NCBI RefSeq assembly: GCF_900996225.1 | Contig: NZ_CAAJGL010000101.1 | Location: 372,001 to 436,000 of the forward strand | Length of the DNA: 64,000 nucleotides | Reading direction: 5' to 3' | From: Paraburkholderia sp. BCC1884 | Lineage (GTDB): Bacteria > Pseudomonadota > Gammaproteobacteria > Burkholderiales > Burkholderiaceae | Shown here: one piece after another, positions 42,402 through 50,799 of the stretch | Numbering within the stretch: position 1 is the stretch's first letter | How the letters are laid out: each line of letters starts with the position of its first letter | Program-made: the position numbers and the translations under genes | The notes under the pieces: generated by a model | Database searches by the model: none | What the model was told of the DNA's origin: nothing | Seen by the model: only the letters and a program-made list of their open reading frames with translations

Positions 42402-43865
42402 TCAATTCTCTTCTTCGAGCCAGCAGGTGCCGTGCTGCGCAAGCATCGCACTCGACGCCGCCGGTCCCCATGTGCCCGATGCGTACGGCTTGGGCGGCTT
42501 GTTCGACGCCTTCCATTCGTTCAGGATCGGTTCGACCCAGCGCCATGCCGCTTCCTGCTCATCGCGGCGCACGAATAGCGCGAGGCGGCCGTTGATCACG
42601 TCGAGCAGGAGGCGCTGATACGCTTCCATTTGCCCTTCACGGAAGAACTGGTCGAACGCGAGGTCGAGGTGGACGCTGGCGAGGTTCATGCCTTCGCCGG
42701 GTTGCTTCGCGAGACAGTAGAGGCGGATGGTTTCGTTCGGCTGCAGGCGGATCACGAGGCGGTTCGCGCCGGCACGCAGCGCCGAGGCGCCCAGCGCCGA
42801 ATGCGGCACTGCACGAAAATTCACGACGATTTCCGCGACCCGGTCGGCCAGACGCTTGCCGGTGCGCAGGAAAAACGGCACGCCGGCCCAACGCCAGTTT
42901 TCGATCTCGACCTTCAGAGCCACGAAGGTTTCGGTCGCGCTGTCCGGCTTCACACCGGGTTCGGTCGCGTAAGCCGGCACTGCAGTGCCGCGAATCACGC
43001 CGGAATGATACTGGCCGCGCACGGCGACCTTGCCGATATCGCGCGGGTCGATGGGCTTCAATGCGCGCAGTACGCGCAGCTTTTCGTCGCGCACCGAGTC
43101 CGAGTCCATCGAGTGGGGCGGCTCCATCGCGACGATCGAAAGCAACTGCAGCAAATGGTTCTGCACCATGTCGCGCAAGGCGCCGGTGTTGTCGTAGAAG
43201 TCGCCGCGCGCTTCCACGCCGAGCTCTTCGGCAATCGTAATCTGGATGCTTTCCACCCACTCGCGACGCCACAGCGGTTCGAACAGCGCATTGCCGAAGC
43301 GCAGCGCCAGCAGGTTCTGGACGGGTTCTTTGCCGAGGTAGTGGTCGATCCGGTAGATCTGTTCTTCGGTGAAGATCTCGCCAACCGCGTCGTTGATCGC
43401 ATTCGACGACTTCAGATCGTAGCCGAGCGGCTTCTCGAGCACGATGCGGGCGTTTTCGTTCAGTCCCACCGAGGCCAGCGCGCGGCAGATCGGCACGAAC
43501 AGCGACGGCCCGGTGGCCAGGTAGAACACGCGGATACCAGGGAGATCCTTGAGCACGTCGCGCAATTGCACGAAGTCTTCGGCCTGGCTCAGGTCGATGT
43601 TGATGAACTCGATACGCTCCAGAAAGCTGGCCCACGCCGCTTCATCCACACCGTTCTTCGACACATGCGGTTTGACGAATTCGTTCACCCACTGGATGTA
43701 CTCGCCGCGATTATTCGCGTGGCGCGCCACCGCGACGATCTTGCCGCTGTCTGCCAGCATGCCGCCTGCACGGTGCGCTTCAAACAGTGCCGGCAGGATC
43801 TTGCGCATCGACAGATCGCCGGTTCCGCCGAAGAGAACGAAGGTGAAACTTGAATCGGTTTGCAT
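42402..43865 (-). CDS. zwf: Glucose-6-phosphate 1-dehydrogenase
   Basis: Oxidises glucose 6-phosphate to the lactone, reducing NADP+ (or NAD+), at the entry to the Entner-Doudoroff and pentose-phosphate routes. The 487 residues have the coenzyme fingerprint FGGTGDLSMRKILPAL (12-27), the EKPLGYDL loop near 145, and the active-site RIDHYLGKEPVQN near 172. It is the first gene of the minus-strand zwf-pgl-glk block; the palindromic operator 43945-43963 lies 80 bases upstream. Confidence 0.97.
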   Translation of the reverse strand: MQTDSSFTFVLFGGTGDLSMRKILPALFEAHRAGGMLADSGKIVAVARHANNRGEYIQWVNEFVKPHVSKNGVDEAAWASFLERIEFINIDLSQAEDFVQLRDVLKDLPGIRVFYLATGPSLFVPICRALASVGLNENARIVLEKPLGYDLKSSNAINDAVGEIFTEEQIYRIDHYLGKEPVQNLLALRFGNALFEPLWRREWVESIQITIAEELGVEARGDFYDNTGALRDMVQNHLLQLLSIVAMEPPHSMDSDSVRDEKLRVLRALKPIDPRDIGKVAVRGQYHSGVIRGTAVPAYATEPGVKPDSATETFVALKVEIENWRWAGVPFFLRTGKRLADRVAEIVVNFRAVPHSALGASALRAGANRLVIRLQPNETIRLYCLAKQPGEGMNLASVHLDLAFDQFFREGQMEAYQRLLLDVINGRLALFVRRDEQEAAWRWVEPILNEWKASNKPPKPYASGTWGPAASSAMLAQHGTCWLEEEN

Positions 43866-43934
43866 GAGTCTCCGTCGATGTCCTGGGGCCGCCGAAGTGA
43901 GCGAAAGAGCGACCGTAGTCCGATAAAATATTTT

Positions 43935-43963
43935 TTGACACTGAATTGTAGTTTAACTACAAT
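43935..43963 (+). promoter_or_regulatory. Sigma-70 promoter reading toward the sugar ABC operon
   Basis: TTGACA (43935-43940) and TACAAT (43958-43963) are separated by exactly 17 bases, one mismatch from full consensus. The predicted transcript starts near 43970 and would have a leader of about 435 bases before the first gene at 44407. Confidence 0.72.
43945..43963. promoter_or_regulatory. HexR-type operator, 19-bp perfect palindrome
   Basis: ATTGTAGTTTAACTACAAT is a perfect dyad around a central T and contains TGTAGTTTAACTACA, which fits the HexR consensus TGTARTWWWAYTACA as recalled for gammaproteobacteria. It covers most of the spacer and the whole -10 element of the promoter reading toward the sugar transporter, and is also upstream of zwf. 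Confidence 0.75.
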
Positions 43964-43969
43964 CCAAAT

Positions 43970-44406
43970 CAAGAGGTAGCGCTAATTCGATGAAAAAAGC
44001 GTGCGCAGCGAGGCAAGATGCGCGTTTTCCCGAATCGGCAAGCGTCCCCTGCATGTTAACGGACATTGCCTGCCGGCACGTGCCAGCATGCTCCGGCGGT
44101 CCTGACGGAAAGCCGGGAAGCTGAACGTTCCGCAAGGTGATTGCCCGAATTGACGTGCAAGGTACCTCGAGTCTGCCGCGCTCAACGCGGGCAGGCAAAA
44201 ATCAAAAGAGGAGACAGTCAGTTGCATCCCGAACCACTCATCTCTTGAGCTTCCAGCGGCCGGACATCGGTCCGCCGGCACATGCCTCGCGCATGCGCCC
44301 GACCGTGCTCGATCGCCCAGTGTTTTGCCTGTTTGAACCAACCACAGCACCCTGGCGACATCAGGGGCCATTTGTTTTTTGTTCAGGTGTCTGGAGGAGA
44401 TAAGCA
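43970..44406 (+). other. Long leader upstream of the sugar ABC operon
   Basis: About 435 bp without a recognised gene. It contains an extra ribosome-binding-like AGAGGAGACAG at 44207-44217 followed by TTG 44222 and an eight-codon frame ending at 44248. The true site for the first gene is GGAGGAG at 44393-44399. No known riboswitch is seen. Confidence 0.45.
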
Positions 44407-45654
44407 ATGAAATTTCGCGCGATCATGGGCGCTTTGTGCGCCGCGGGTCTGATGTGTGGCGTCTCGGCTGTGCAAGCCGCCGAGTCGATCGAAGTGTTGC
44501 ACTGGTGGACTTCGGGCGGCGAATCGAAAGCCGTTGGCGTCCTCAAGGACGACATGACGAAGCAGGGTTACACGTGGAAGGACTTCGCGGTTGCAGGTGG
44601 CGCAGGTGCGGCTGCCATGACGGCACTCAAGACGCAGGTGATCTCGGGCAACGCCCCGAGCGCAGCGCAGATCAAGGGTCCGCTGATCCAGGACTGGGCG
44701 TCGCAAGGCGTGCTGGTGCCGATCGATTCGGCCGCAGGCGACTGGAAGAAGAATCTGCCGCCGGAAATCGACAAGATCATGCACGCAGACGGTCACTATG
44801 TGGCTGCGCCGTTCTCGGTGCACCGCGTGAACTGGCTGTACATCAACAAGGCAGCGCTGGACAAGGCAGGCGGCAAGGCACCGACCACGTGGCCTGAGTT
44901 CTTCGCGGTAGCCGACAAGATGAAGGCAGCCGGCATCCAGCCGATCGCGATGGGCGGTCAGCCGTGGCAAGACCTGACGCTGTGGGAAGACGTCGTGCTG
45001 TCGCAAGGCTCGGGCTTCTACAAGAAGGCGCTGGTCGACCTCGACGAGAAGACCCTGACGTCGGATCAGATGGTCCAGGTGTTCGACACGGTCCGCAAGA
45101 TCCAGGGTTACTTCGACGCGGGCCGCACGGGCCGTGACTGGAACCTGGCAACGGCGATGGTCATCAACGGCAAGGCCGGTATGCAGTTCATGGGCGACTG
45201 GGCGAAGGGCGAATTTGCCAACGCCGGCAAGAAGTCGGGCACGGACTACATCTGCGCCGCGGTGCCGGGCACGGAAAAGTCGTACACGTTCAACGTCGAC
45301 TCGTTCGTGTTCTTCCAGCAGAAGGGTGCGAAGACGGCAACGCCGGGTCAACTCGCGCTGGCGAAGACGATCATGTCGCCGGACTTCCAGGAACAGTTCA
45401 GCCTGAACAAGGGTTCGATCCCGGTTCGTCTGGGCGTGTCGATGGCCAAGTTCGACGACTGCGCGAAGAAGTCGTACGCGGATGAACAAGTGGCGATCAA
45501 GTCGGGCGGCTATGTGCCGTCGCTGGCTCACGGCATGGCGCAACCGGATGCAGCAGCCGGCGCGATCTCGGACGTGGTCACGAAGTTCATGAACTCGCAG
45601 GAAGATTCGAAGACCGCAGTTGCCGCGCTCGCAAAGGCAGCAAAGACCAAGTAA
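44407..45654 (+). CDS. gtsA: Sugar ABC transporter substrate-binding protein (glucose/mannose type)
   Basis: A 415-residue periplasmic class I solute-binding protein. The signal peptide is MKFRAIMGALCAAGLMCGV to about AQAAE; the mature part begins ESIEVLHWWTSGGESKA, typical of the group, then APFSVHRVNWLYINKAAL and TWPEFFAVADKMKAAGIQP. Overall it resembles Pseudomonas glucose-binding GtsA; linkage to zwf, pgl and glucokinase supports glucose or a related aldose as ligand. It heads a four-gene operon with two permeases and an ATPase. GGAGGAG lies just before ATG 44407. Confidence 0.9.
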   Translation: MKFRAIMGALCAAGLMCGVSAVQAAESIEVLHWWTSGGESKAVGVLKDDMTKQGYTWKDFAVAGGAGAAAMTALKTQVISGNAPSAAQIKGPLIQDWASQGVLVPIDSAAGDWKKNLPPEIDKIMHADGHYVAAPFSVHRVNWLYINKAALDKAGGKAPTTWPEFFAVADKMKAAGIQPIAMGGQPWQDLTLWEDVVLSQGSGFYKKALVDLDEKTLTSDQMVQVFDTVRKIQGYFDAGRTGRDWNLATAMVINGKAGMQFMGDWAKGEFANAGKKSGTDYICAAVPGTEKSYTFNVDSFVFFQQKGAKTATPGQLALAKTIMSPDFQEQFSLNKGSIPVRLGVSMAKFDDCAKKSYADEQVAIKSGGYVPSLAHGMAQPDAAAGAISDVVTKFMNSQEDSKTAVAALAKAAKTK

Positions 45655-45842
45655 GTGAAGTAAGCGAAGTGGCGCGCCCGGTGCTCCTTTTCACCGGATG
45701 CCGGGCGCGTCCTTCACGTCGCTGATTGCATTGCGAGCAAGCGGCTTCACCCTGGTTTCACAAAGTCACACCTATGCCGTTACGGTCTCGCATGTTTCGC
45801 GTGCGAGCACCCCGGCGGTACAGTTTCAGCAGGAGTCGAGTA

Positions 45843-46781
45843 GTGACTGCTTCTATCAGCGGAAACGGGAAAACGGCTAGCGCCGCCCGCCGCACGTCGC
45901 CCATGGCGGCCCTTGCCGATCGCTGGATTCCGAAGCTGGTGCTCGCACCCAGCGTCGTGATCAGCCTGATCTTCGTGTATGGCTTCATCGCAATTACCGG
46001 CTATCTGTCGCTGTCCGATTCGCGACTGATGCCTCGTTATGATTTCGTCGGTCTCGACCGTTATCGCGAACTGTTCGATAACGACGTGTTCTGGACGTCG
46101 GCGGCCAATCTCGGCTGGTTCGGCATCCCGTTCATCGGCATCTGTATCGGCCTCGGCCTGTTTCTCGCGATCCTGCTCGATCAGCAGATCCGCAATGAAG
46201 GCGCGCTGCGTGCCGTGTTCCTGTACCCGATGGCGCTGTCGTTCATCGTGACGGGTACGGCGTGGCAATGGATCATGACGCCGAGCGTCGGCCTCGAAAA
46301 GGTGTTCCACGACTGGGGCTGGACGAGCTTCTCGTTCGGCTGGCTGGGCGACCCGGACAAGGCGATTTTCTGTGTCGTGATCGCGGCCGTCTGGCAATCC
46401 ACCGGCTTCGTGATGGCGCTGTTTCTCGCGGGCCTGCGCGGTGTCGACGCTGAAATCTTCAAGGCCGCACAGATGGACGGCGCGGCCCTGCCCACCATCT
46501 ACCGCAAGATCGTGATTCCGAGCATGCGTCCGGTGTTCTTCTCCGTGCTGCTGATTCTCTGCCACATCACGATCAAGACTTTCGACCTGGTGGTCGCATT
46601 GACGGCCGGCGGTCCGGGCACGTCGTCGTCGCTGCCGGCTATTTTCATGTACACGTTTTCGTTCAATCGCGGGCAACTGGGCGTCGGCGCGGCTTCGTCG
46701 ATGATGATGCTCGCCACTGTCGTCGCCGTGCTCGTGCCGCTGATGTATCTGGAATCGAGGAGCACCCGCAATGCAGCCTAA
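45843..46781 (+). CDS. gtsB: Sugar ABC transporter permease 1
   Basis: A 312-residue MalF-type permease with about six membrane helices and the EAA loop AAQMDGAALPTIYRKIVIPS near residue 213, which docks to the ATPase. GTG 45843 is chosen since AGGAG lies 8 bases upstream and the protein then has a normal short cytoplasmic N terminus; earlier in-frame codons add residues with no family match. It overlaps the second permease by 11 bases. Confidence 0.9.
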   Translation: MTASISGNGKTASAARRTSPMAALADRWIPKLVLAPSVVISLIFVYGFIAITGYLSLSDSRLMPRYDFVGLDRYRELFDNDVFWTSAANLGWFGIPFIGICIGLGLFLAILLDQQIRNEGALRAVFLYPMALSFIVTGTAWQWIMTPSVGLEKVFHDWGWTSFSFGWLGDPDKAIFCVVIAAVWQSTGFVMALFLAGLRGVDAEIFKAAQMDGAALPTIYRKIVIPSMRPVFFSVLLILCHITIKTFDLVVALTAGGPGTSSSLPAIFMYTFSFNRGQLGVGAASSMMMLATVVAVLVPLMYLESRSTRNAA

Positions 46782-47628
46782 GATGACGATCAGCCGTGCC
46801 GTCATTTATGCGGCCTTGATTCTGTTCGCCCTGTACTTCCTGTTTCCGCTGTACGTGATGCTGTCCACGTCGTTCAAGGATATCGACCAGCTGCGCACCG
46901 GCAACCTGCTCACGCCGCCGACGCACTGGACCATCGATCCGTGGATCAAGGCATGGAGCGGCGCCTGTACGGGTGTGCGTTGCGACGGCATGCAGCCGTT
47001 CTTCATGAACTCCGTGCGCATGGTGATTCCGGCCGTGCTGATCTCGTCGATCATCGGCGCGTTCAACGGTTATGTGCTCACGCACTGGCGCTTCCGCGGC
47101 GCGGACCCGATCTTCACGCTGCTGCTGGTCGGCTGTTTCATTCCGTTCCAGGCGATCCTGCTGCCGATGGCGCGTTTCGAAGGCATGCTGGGCCTGTCGA
47201 ACACCACTTCGGGTCTGGTGCTGGTGCACGTGATCTACGGTATCGCTTTCACCACGATGTTCTTCCGCAACTTCTACGTGAGCATTCCGGCTGAGCTCGT
47301 GAAGGCCGCGCGTATCGACGGCGCGGGTTTCTTCACGATCTTCACGAAGATTCTGCTGCCGGTGTCGTTGCCGATTTTCATGGTGTGCCTGATCTGGCAA
47401 TTCACGCAGATCTGGAATGACTTCCTGTTCGGGATTGTGTTCTCCGGTGTCGATTCGATGCCGATCACGGTGGCGCTGAACAACCTCGTGAACACCTCGA
47501 CCGGCGTGAAGGAATACAACGTGGACATGGCCGGCGCGATCATCGCCGCACTGCCGACCTTGCTGGTGTACATCGTGGCCGGACGCTATTTCGTGCGCGG
47601 CCTGACGGCAGGCGCAGTGAAGGGCTGA
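46771..47628 (+). CDS. gtsC: Sugar ABC transporter permease 2
   Basis: A 285-residue MalG-type permease. It shows the N-terminal helix near residues 10-30 (ALILFALYFLFPLYVMLST), the EAA loop AARIDGAGFFTIFTKILLPVS near residue 184, and a C-terminal helix ending GRYFVRGLTAGAVKG, which is typical of the family. It partners the preceding permease, whose gene it overlaps, and the ATPase encoded 119 bases downstream. Confidence 0.92.
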   Translation: MQPKMTISRAVIYAALILFALYFLFPLYVMLSTSFKDIDQLRTGNLLTPPTHWTIDPWIKAWSGACTGVRCDGMQPFFMNSVRMVIPAVLISSIIGAFNGYVLTHWRFRGADPIFTLLLVGCFIPFQAILLPMARFEGMLGLSNTTSGLVLVHVIYGIAFTTMFFRNFYVSIPAELVKAARIDGAGFFTIFTKILLPVSLPIFMVCLIWQFTQIWNDFLFGIVFSGVDSMPITVALNNLVNTSTGVKEYNVDMAGAIIAALPTLLVYIVAGRYFVRGLTAGAVKG

Positions 47629-47747
47629 TCGTGCCCTGGGCCGATCACGGGCCAAACTATCCGAGCGCGGCGGCGCGGCTTTGAGCCAGCGCCGCCGTCA
47701 CCCGAAAGACGTTTTCAAGCAGTACCAGAGACAAGAGGATTCACAGC

Positions 47748-48863
47748 ATGGCAAGCCTTTCCATCCGTGACGTGTACAAGACTTACCCGAACGGGGTGCC
47801 GGTTCTGAAGGGTGTCAATATCGACATCGAAGACGGCCAGTTCCTGATTCTGGTCGGCGGCTCGGGCTGCGGTAAGTCGACGCTGCTCAACATGATCGCC
47901 GGCCTCGAGACCGTCACCAAGGGCGAGATCCAGATCGACGGCAAGACGGTGAACAACCTGTCGCCGAAAGATCGCGACATCGCGATGGTGTTCCAGTCGT
48001 ACGCGCTGTATCCGTCCATGACGGTGCGCGAGAACATCTCGTTCGGCCTGAACATCCGCAAGGTGCCGAAGCAGGAGCAGGCGCAGATCGTCGACCGGGT
48101 GTCGAACACGCTGCAGATCACGCACCTGCTGGACCGCAAGCCGGGTCAACTGTCCGGCGGCCAGCGTCAACGCGTGGCGATGGGCCGTGCTCTGGCGCGC
48201 GATCCGGTGATGTTCCTGTTCGACGAGCCGCTCTCGAACCTCGACGCCAAGCTGCGCATCGAGATGCGTTCGGAAATCAAGCTGCTGCATCAACGCCTCG
48301 GCACGACGATCGTCTACGTGACGCACGATCAGATCGAAGCGATGACGCTCGGCGACCGTATCGCGGTGATGAAGGACGGCATCGTGCAACAGTTCGGCGC
48401 TCCGCAGGAAATCTACGACTCGCCGGCCAACCTGTTCGTGGCGGGCTTCATCGGCGCGCCGCCGATGAACTTCATCCAGGGCAAGCTGGTGGAGCAGGGT
48501 TCGGGCATCGGCCTCGAACTCGATACGGGTGTTACGCGTCAGGTGCTGAACCTGCCGTTCGAATCGACGAAGGTGAAGTCGCACGTCGGCCGCGAAGTGA
48601 TCCTCGGCTTGCGTCCGGAGCGCATTACCGACGCGCGCGGCGCGCACGGCGACAACTCGAAGCTGCAATCGATCGACGTGAAGGTCGACGTGATCGAGCC
48701 GACCGGTCCGGACACGCTGGTGTTCGCGCAGGTCAACGGCAAGCGCGTCGTGAGCCGCGTGCACCCGGCTTCGAACCCGCAGCCGCTGACCAACACCACG
48801 CTGCTGTTCGATACGTCGAAGGCCGTGCTGTTCGATCCGACCAACGAAGAGCGGATTGCCTGA
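47748..48863 (+). CDS. Sugar ABC transporter ATP-binding protein (UgpC/MalK type)
   Basis: A 371-residue ATPase with Walker A GGSGCGKS (37-44), the Q-loop MVFQSYALYPSMTV, signature LSGGQRQRVAMGRAL near 135, Walker B FLFDEPLSNLDAKL, and the H-loop VYVTHDQIEAMTLG. The C-terminal third is a MalK-like regulatory OB domain. It energises the upstream permease pair. AAGAGGA lies upstream of ATG 47748. A strong terminator follows at 48902. Confidence 0.94.
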   Translation: MASLSIRDVYKTYPNGVPVLKGVNIDIEDGQFLILVGGSGCGKSTLLNMIAGLETVTKGEIQIDGKTVNNLSPKDRDIAMVFQSYALYPSMTVRENISFGLNIRKVPKQEQAQIVDRVSNTLQITHLLDRKPGQLSGGQRQRVAMGRALARDPVMFLFDEPLSNLDAKLRIEMRSEIKLLHQRLGTTIVYVTHDQIEAMTLGDRIAVMKDGIVQQFGAPQEIYDSPANLFVAGFIGAPPMNFIQGKLVEQGSGIGLELDTGVTRQVLNLPFESTKVKSHVGREVILGLRPERITDARGAHGDNSKLQSIDVKVDVIEPTGPDTLVFAQVNGKRVVSRVHPASNPQPLTNTTLLFDTSKAVLFDPTNEERIA

Positions 48864-48901
48864 TGTCTGAAAGCCGACCGCCTGAAGGTCGGCTCGATGC
48901 G

Positions 48902-48940
48902 AAAAAGCCCCACGCGTGATGCAACGCGTGGGGCTTTTTT
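48902..48940 (+). terminator. Intrinsic terminator after the sugar ABC operon
   Basis: The stem AGCCCCACGCG/CGCGTGGGGCT is followed by TTTTTT. Flanking A residues on the left also let it serve the convergent LysR gene. Confidence 0.9.
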
Positions 48941-48971
48941 CTTGCGGTGTGCCGGTCTGACGCCTGAGCGC

Positions 48972-49889
48972 TTACGCCTGCGGAAGGCGCAGATCCGGAT
49001 TGTTGCGCGACAACTCCGTCACCCATTCGATGAACGCACGCAGGCGCGAGCTTAGATTGCGGCGATGCGCGTAGAGCACCGACAACGGCGTGCCTGGGCT
49101 GGTGTAGTTGGTGAGAATTTCCGTCAGTGCGCCCTGTGCGATCAGATCGGCCACCATGAAGCGCGACGGCTGGATGATGCCGTGCCCGAGCGCGGCCGCG
49201 CCGATGTAGACCGAACCATCGTTCACCGCCAGCACGCTCTTGAGCGACACCTTGGTGATCTCGCCACCCACCTGGTATTCGAACGGGAACGTGCGGCCGG
49301 TGCGCGCCGACACATAGTTGACCGCGCGATGCTCGGCCAGATCTTCGAGCGTGGTCGGCGTGCCGTATTTCTCCAGATACTTGGGCGACGCGCACGTGAC
49401 GATGCGCGCGTGACCAATGCGGCGCGCGACGAGGCTCGACTCTTCCGGCGTGCCCATGCGGATCACGCAGTCCACGCCGTCCTGGATCAGATCGATGTTG
49501 CGGTCCGCGAGGCCCAGACGAACGTCGATCTCGGGGTACAGGCTGTAAAAATCGTCGAGCGCGGGCACCAGCAGCGCGCGCGCAAGCGTGCCCGAGGTAT
49601 CGACGCGGATCGTGCCGGCCGGGTTCTCGCGCTTGTTCGACAGCGACGACTCGGCGTCGGCGACTTCGGCGAGGATGGTGACGCAGCGTTCGTAGAACGC
49701 CGCGCCGTCTTCGGTGACGCTGACCTGGCGCGTCGAACGATTCAGCAAACGCACGCCGACGTGTTCCTCGAGCGCCTGGATGGTACGGCTGACTTTGGCG
49801 CGGGGCAGGTCGAGCGATTCGGATACTTTGGTGAAGCTATTCGCTTCGACCACACGCGTAAATATCTCCATCGCTTCGAAACGGTCCAT
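48972..49889 (-). CDS. LysR-family transcriptional regulator
   Basis: 305 residues with a winged helix-turn-helix at about 3-62 (EAMEIFTRVVEANSFTKVSE, SRTIQALEEHVGVRLLNRST) and a substrate-binding-like effector domain. The closest recognisable group is the large DhcR/CrgA-type subfamily common in Burkholderia; no target can be read from sequence. Target genes may be the decayed GST gene beside it or the gene's own promoter. ATG 49889 is the family start. Confidence 0.88.
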   Translation of the reverse strand: MDRFEAMEIFTRVVEANSFTKVSESLDLPRAKVSRTIQALEEHVGVRLLNRSTRQVSVTEDGAAFYERCVTILAEVADAESSLSNKRENPAGTIRVDTSGTLARALLVPALDDFYSLYPEIDVRLGLADRNIDLIQDGVDCVIRMGTPEESSLVARRIGHARIVTCASPKYLEKYGTPTTLEDLAEHRAVNYVSARTGRTFPFEYQVGGEITKVSLKSVLAVNDGSVYIGAAALGHGIIQPSRFMVADLIAQGALTEILTNYTSPGTPLSVLYAHRRNLSSRLRAFIEWVTELSRNNPDLRLPQA

Positions 49890-50013
49890 GTTTTGCCTTA
49901 TGTATGAGTGATGGGCGGAAGTGAGTGTGATATGGAGTGTATAGGTTGACGATATTGTTGTCCTATTGAGCGCCGCGCCCAGCCTCGCGTTGCCTTGCTT
50001 CGCCGTAACGCGT

Positions 50014-50466
50014 TCAGTCCCGATCGAGCGCGCCGGGCGGGAAGTAGTGCCGATAGGGCCGCGCCTCCTCGACCGCGCGCGCGAACGATGGCCGGGCCAG
50101 CAGACGCTTGCGGTATGCGAGCACCTGGGCGAATTCAGGCGCGATGCGGTGCGTCCAGTCGGCGTAGAAAAGGAACGGCGCCGCGCCACAATCGGCGAGG
50201 CTGAAGCGCTCGCCCGCGGCCCACTCGCGCCCGCGCATCTGCTTGTCCAGCCACGCGTACGCGAGGCAACAACGGCACCGGCCCCGGGTGACGCAACCCG
50301 AGATACTCGATGATGATGCTCGCCTCCATCACGGTGCGTTCGCCATCCACTGCGGGTCGTCGTGCGAGAGCAGCCGCAACTCGAACGGCGTGCCGTTCTC
50401 GTAAAACGCGGTCAGGACCTTCTGGCAATACGACGAGAAGGGATGGGCGTAGAGCTTCAGGGTCAT
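50014..50466 (-). pseudogene. Glutathione S-transferase pseudogene with internal deletions
   Basis: The GST start is intact: ATG 50466 opens MTLKLYAHPFSSYCQKVL, then runs to DDPQWMANAP and stops. Another frame resumes with VDGERTVMEASIIIEYLGLR, the second half of the thioredoxin-like domain. A third frame gives MRGREWAAGERFSLADCGAA through to the C terminus GALDRD. Between these segments the parts expected in a roughly 220-residue GST are missing. Two small deletions with frame changes explain this. The fragments keep clear GST similarity, so decay looks recent. Confidence 0.85.
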
Positions 50467-50799
50467 GTGGTCACCTTGAGCGATGGTGGGCGCACCGTGG
50501 CGCGAAGACGACGGCCGCGAGTGGCCGTTTACCCCACGACGATCGGCGGCACGGAAAATCGACAGCCCGCTGTAAGGGGCGATCCAGCGGCGTCCGACTG
50601 ATCGGTCGGGTTAAAAAGCCCGCCAGTAGGCGTATTCCCTCATTTCATACGACAAAACGTCACAAAACTATGAAGAAAGATGGTGTAACATTTGAAAACT
50701 TTGTAATACAAGCCGACGTGACCGGATGAAGGGCCAGCGAGAAGGCCTACGGGCGTCGAGTAATAAAGAACGAAAAAACCAGACGCACGGAGCCCAACC
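50467..50799. other. Gap upstream of fliD
   Basis: 333 bp with the fliD promoter region near its right end (50650-50800, AT-rich relative to surroundings). The rest is G/C-rich remnant sequence with no recognisable gene. Confidence 0.45.
50691..50720 (+). promoter_or_regulatory. Possible sigma-28 (FliA) promoter for fliD
   Basis: TGAA, 15 bases, then GCCGACGT resembles the FliA pattern TAAA-N15-GCCGATAA, with mismatches. It lies about 80 bases before the fliD start. Support is moderate to weak. Confidence 0.35.
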
